A stretch of DNA of 9,286 nucleotides, taken from NCBI GenBank assembly GCA_021443285.1, contig JABUUG010000038.1, positions 4,424-13,709 on the forward strand, in the 5' to 3' direction. Shown here piece after piece: positions 8,001 through 9,286 of the stretch. The translations under genes and the position numbers were made by a program. The notes below the pieces were generated by a model. It searched no databases and was not told where the DNA came from. It worked only from the letters and a program-made list of their open reading frames with translations. The stretch comes from Bacteroidaceae bacterium (GTDB lineage: Bacteria > Bacteroidota > Bacteroidia > Bacteroidales > Bacteroidaceae). Position 1 is the first letter of the stretch. Every line of letters starts with the position of its first letter.

Positions 8001-8392
8001 GCCGCATACTGCTTGTGGAAGACAACGAGATGAACCGTGAGATAGCAGAGATGGTGCTCAGCGAAAACGGTGCAACGGTGTATTCGCTCAGCGACGGCAA
8101 AGACGCGGTAAGCCACATGCAGACGTTTGCGGATTCCGGAGAGGACTGTCCATACGACGTGATTCTTATGGATATACAGATGCCGGTCATGGACGGCTAC
8201 GAGGCGACAAAAATCATCAGGGCAATGGCAAATCCCAAGGTGGCAAACATCCCCATCATAGCCTGCTCCGCCAACGCCTTCAAGGAAGACCGCGAGGCGT
8301 CGCTGGCAGCAGGAATGAACGAACACGTCGCCAAACCCTTTGACATTAAAGAGCTGGTACAAGTGGTGTCAAGGATAGTGAATAACGAATAA
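5093..8392 (+). CDS. soluble multi-PAS hybrid histidine kinase with two receiver domains
   Basis: A 1099-residue hybrid two-component kinase. No signal peptide or membrane helix is visible, so it should be cytoplasmic. Residues 1-553 look like a row of sensory PAS-like modules, roughly 15-135, 153-268, 290-410 and 430-553; these boundaries are estimates, the first two being clearest. A helical linker (553-580) leads to the HisKA domain with NNMSHDIRTPMNA (phospho-accepting His588). The ATPase domain has the N box LNILSNAIKF (Asn706), G1 DTGIGM (740-745), F box IFEPFER and G2 GTGLGM (770-775). Receiver 1 (about 826-945) has ADDN, Asp881, Thr910 and Lys932. Receiver 2 (about 970-1096) has VEDN, Asp1027, Ser1059 and Lys1081. 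Both appear active. No HPt or DNA-binding output domain is attached. ATG 5093 is preceded by an A-rich stretch; an upstream TTG at 4991 overlaps the Rpn-like gene and is unlikely. The signal sensed is unknown. Confidence 0.93.
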   Translation: MKNHLVSTGNVSYNKALLDNMAYFSDAVWVIEIASESIVVIFDKISPQLVGKQMTLDGISDFIRQHNSPEDAEQIMKMMTVGYLKKLKTSVEYTCHALPYGGKVHKMRAVVTPEFDEDGKVQRVYISFQDIQSHLNEIDSYRFDTEKAMSSFDYKELLSSAQMGLWTIVVDKGVGKFFVDEVSAELFGIDHNLSAEEAYSLYVSRLDDEAFTIIREYQSRMMDGEKSEATYSFRHPSRGMITVRSCGVIDDSYTGTGICFRGCQQDITEYHKSIEQREKMIDKYLKLNSALSDEYVNVYIVDVKTEMAEAVKELKIDVASAVGQEGDMIPYEDVWGYYIQNFVYEEDRKYVNKIHDLNNVLRDLKANNGEYTYRYRLFVKGGIHYVQFKAVMLDDDTMIQAFRSIDDIVRQEVENRKVVENAMEMLSKEKQLLEYVAGLYNTLYYISTTSNYFRQIGTPPDRIQQTLERNATIGNQEKVWTVMRRVIRKDFIDKVLEFTDFSTLEERMKGRKEVSIKAVNDEGKWVRFSFIRLDRDLNAPITAVLFASQHIDNEVRREEAHKKALEEALAMSEQASRAKSRFLNNMSHDIRTPMNAIVGFTALASTHANDKDKVLDYLKKIQTSSTHLLSLINDVLDMARIESGKVTIDNKENSLSELMHDVKNIVQADIKKKQLNMFFDTVDVRDETVMCDKLRLNQILLNILSNAIKFTPPLGTVGMKIVQKKSAREGMGTFEFHVKDTGIGMSNEFAEKIFEPFERERTSTVSGIQGTGLGMAITKNIVDMMNGTIAVKSEKGVGTEFIVTFDFELAETVQKPDHRIEKLQGVHALIADDNYDTCLSVCHMLDEIGLRPEWTMYGHEAVLRASHAKEFNDPYGVYIIDWLMPDMNGIEVVRRIRKEIGEDTPIIILTAYDWSEIEEEAKEAGVTSFCAKPIFLSDLSSILQKAVASRDGAGVSPTKAQPAAPTLEGRRILLVEDNEMNREIAEMVLSENGATVYSLSDGKDAVSHMQTFADSGEDCPYDVILMDIQMPVMDGYEATKIIRAMANPKVANIPIIACSANAFKEDREASLAAGMNEHVAKPFDIKELVQVVSRIVNNE

Positions 8393-8415
8393 CGAATAAT
8401 GAACAGGGAATAACG
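8381..8415 (+). repeat. 7-nt repeat (AATAACG) straddling the kinase stop codon
   Basis: Units AATAACG, AATAACG and AATAATG run in tandem at 8381-8401, and after a 7-nt spacer AATAACG recurs at 8409-8415. The kinase stop codon (TAA, 8390-8392) lies in the second unit, so the last residues NNE are repeat-derived. GGGAAT (8406-8411) and ATTCCC (8417-8422) can also form a small 6-bp hairpin without a T-tract. Confidence 0.6.
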
Positions 8416-8434
8416 AATTCCCCCAAAATCACAT

Positions 8435-8442
8435 TAACATTG
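8435..8442 (+). promoter_or_regulatory. possible -7 element for the BI-1 family gene
   Basis: TAACATTG differs from the Bacteroidetes TAnnTTTG consensus at one position and lies 17 nt before the ATG. No -33 element is evident, so the gene may instead be read through from the kinase gene 67 nt upstream. Confidence 0.25.
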
Positions 8443-8459
8443 TAAAATACAGAAAGAAA

Positions 8460-9170
8460 ATGAATTACGAACAGTTTGAAAGAATGGTGAACGAACGTGA
8501 GATGAATGTCGCACGCAGTTTTCCCGCATTAATGAAGAAGGTTTACACATGGATGACACTTGCCTTGGTGATAACGGGGCTAACCTCCTGGCTTATTGCA
8601 AACAGCCCGGCACTGATGGCATCGCTCGTTGGAAGCCCATTGGTATTTGTGTTGATGATAGCGGAAATCGGTCTTGTGGTTTGGCTTTCTGCAAGAATCC
8701 ACAAGATGTCGCTAACCACCGCCACACTGCTGTTTATAGCCTACTCCGTTCTTAACGGCATCACCCTGTCGTTTATATTCCTTGCCTATACAGCGGAGTC
8801 CATAACATCGACATTCTTCATCACAGCCGGCACATTCGGCGCAATGTCCCTTTTTGGCATCAAGACAGGAAAGGACTTGTCGGGAATGGGCAGGTTCCTG
8901 ATGATGGCTCTCATAGGCCTGATTATCGCGACAGTAGTGAACATCTTCGTCGGCTCGACAATGCTGCAGATGATTGTCAGCTATGTAGGTGTACTCGTAT
9001 TTGTGGGCCTCACAGCATACGACACCCAAAGAATCCGCAATATGTTCCTTGAGGCAGATGAGTATGACCCGGACGTACAGAAGTATGCTGTTCTCGGCGC
9101 GCTCACCCTCTACCTCGATTTCATAAACCTCTTCCTCTACCTCCTCCGTATTTTCGGAAACAGAGAGTAA
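8460..9170 (+). CDS. Bax inhibitor-1 / YccA-family membrane protein
   Basis: The 236-residue product is an inner-membrane protein of the BI-1/TMBIM family (bacterial YccA/YbhL/YetJ type). A charged N-terminal segment (1-27) precedes seven predicted hydrophobic helices, approximately 28-48, 53-77, 84-110, 114-134, 145-165, 169-187 and 209-230. The family signatures GLTAYDTQRIRNMF and LGALTLYLDFINLFLYLLRIFG are present. Asp188 and Asp220 correspond to the conserved aspartate pair that, in the Bacillus YetJ structure, forms a pH-sensitive site linked to calcium leak. E. coli YccA instead modulates the FtsH protease, so the physiological role here is open. The length is normal for the family. The start is preceded by acagaaagaaaa, typical for Bacteroidetes. 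The gene ends just before a strong terminator. Confidence 0.95.
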   Translation: MNYEQFERMVNEREMNVARSFPALMKKVYTWMTLALVITGLTSWLIANSPALMASLVGSPLVFVLMIAEIGLVVWLSARIHKMSLTTATLLFIAYSVLNGITLSFIFLAYTAESITSTFFITAGTFGAMSLFGIKTGKDLSGMGRFLMMALIGLIIATVVNIFVGSTMLQMIVSYVGVLVFVGLTAYDTQRIRNMFLEADEYDPDVQKYAVLGALTLYLDFINLFLYLLRIFGNRE

Positions 9171-9191
9171 TATCCTCGATTGCCTAATCGC

Positions 9192-9236
9192 AAAATGGCC
9201 GTAAAGTAGTCCACAAAACTATTTTACGGCCATTTT
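9192..9236. terminator. long inverted repeat, probably a bidirectional terminator
   Basis: The 18-nt arm at 9192-9209 (AAAATGGCCGTAAAGTAG) pairs with 9219-9236 (CTATTTTACGGCCATTTT) with a single G-U wobble around a 9-nt loop. The A-rich left end and T-rich right end let it serve as an intrinsic terminator in both directions. It closes the BI-1 family gene. Confidence 0.8.
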
Positions 9237-9253
9237 CATGTCTGTTATTATAC

Positions 9254-9286
9254 CTAAAGGGCATACTTACGGATGCTAAAGGGCAT
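9254..9286. repeat. direct repeat with 22-nt period running to the window edge
   Basis: CTAAAGGGCAT occurs at 9254-9264 and again at 9276-9286, with ACTTACGGATG between. The second copy ends exactly at the window boundary, so whether this is the start of a longer tandem array cannot be seen. Confidence 0.6.

Noticed and set aside
9254..9286. C-terminus of a convergent minus-strand gene (reading MPFSIRKYAL then stop)
   Set aside because: Only ten codons are visible and the stretch is better explained as part of the 22-nt direct repeat; it cannot be supported without sequence to the right.
9254..9286. CRISPR array
   Set aside because: Repeat and spacer would both be only 11 nt, only two copies are visible, and there are no cas genes.

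Overview
The window looks like a chromosomal segment from a Bacteroidales bacterium, most likely Prevotella-like. The reasons are a TonB-dependent outer-membrane receptor, start codons preceded by A-rich stretches instead of Shine-Dalgarno sites, promoter -7 motifs of the Bacteroidetes type (TAnnTTTG), a bL21 and bL27 pair, and a Bacteroidetes-style Rpn/PD-(D/E)XK protein. The genus is an inference; no rRNA or other taxonomic marker is present. All recognised genes lie on the + strand and base composition looks uniform by eye.

Layout: (1) 1-1026 is the 3' part of a major facilitator transporter resembling the hexuronate transporter ExuT. It is followed after 7 nt by a TonB-dependent receptor (1034-2947), so the two probably form one operon. 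(2) An AT-rich gap with a candidate promoter and a leader of about 105 nt precedes rplU (3222-3539) and rpmA (3559-3822). This ribosomal operon ends in a clear intrinsic terminator (3880-3919). (3) An Rpn-family nuclease/transposase-like gene (4045-5004) has its own -7 motif and carries a 12-nt in-frame repeat tract encoding EGR-rich tetrapeptides. (4) A large soluble hybrid histidine kinase (5093-8392) has several PAS-like modules, a complete kinase core and two intact receiver domains. (5) A Bax inhibitor-1/YccA-family seven-helix membrane protein (8460-9170) is closed by a long inverted repeat acting as a terminator (9192-9236). A 22-nt-period repeat begins just before the window edge.

The transporter and receptor plausibly cooperate in nutrient import across the two membranes, though the receptor substrate cannot be read from sequence. 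The ribosomal pair is housekeeping. The Rpn-like gene, kinase and BI-1 gene show no obvious shared pathway. I do not see a convincing novel multi-gene system. The items most worth a second look are the expandable repeat in the Rpn-like gene, the architecture and possible Firmicutes affinity of the hybrid kinase, the strong Shine-Dalgarno of rpmA in a lineage that rarely uses one, and the repeat at the right edge.
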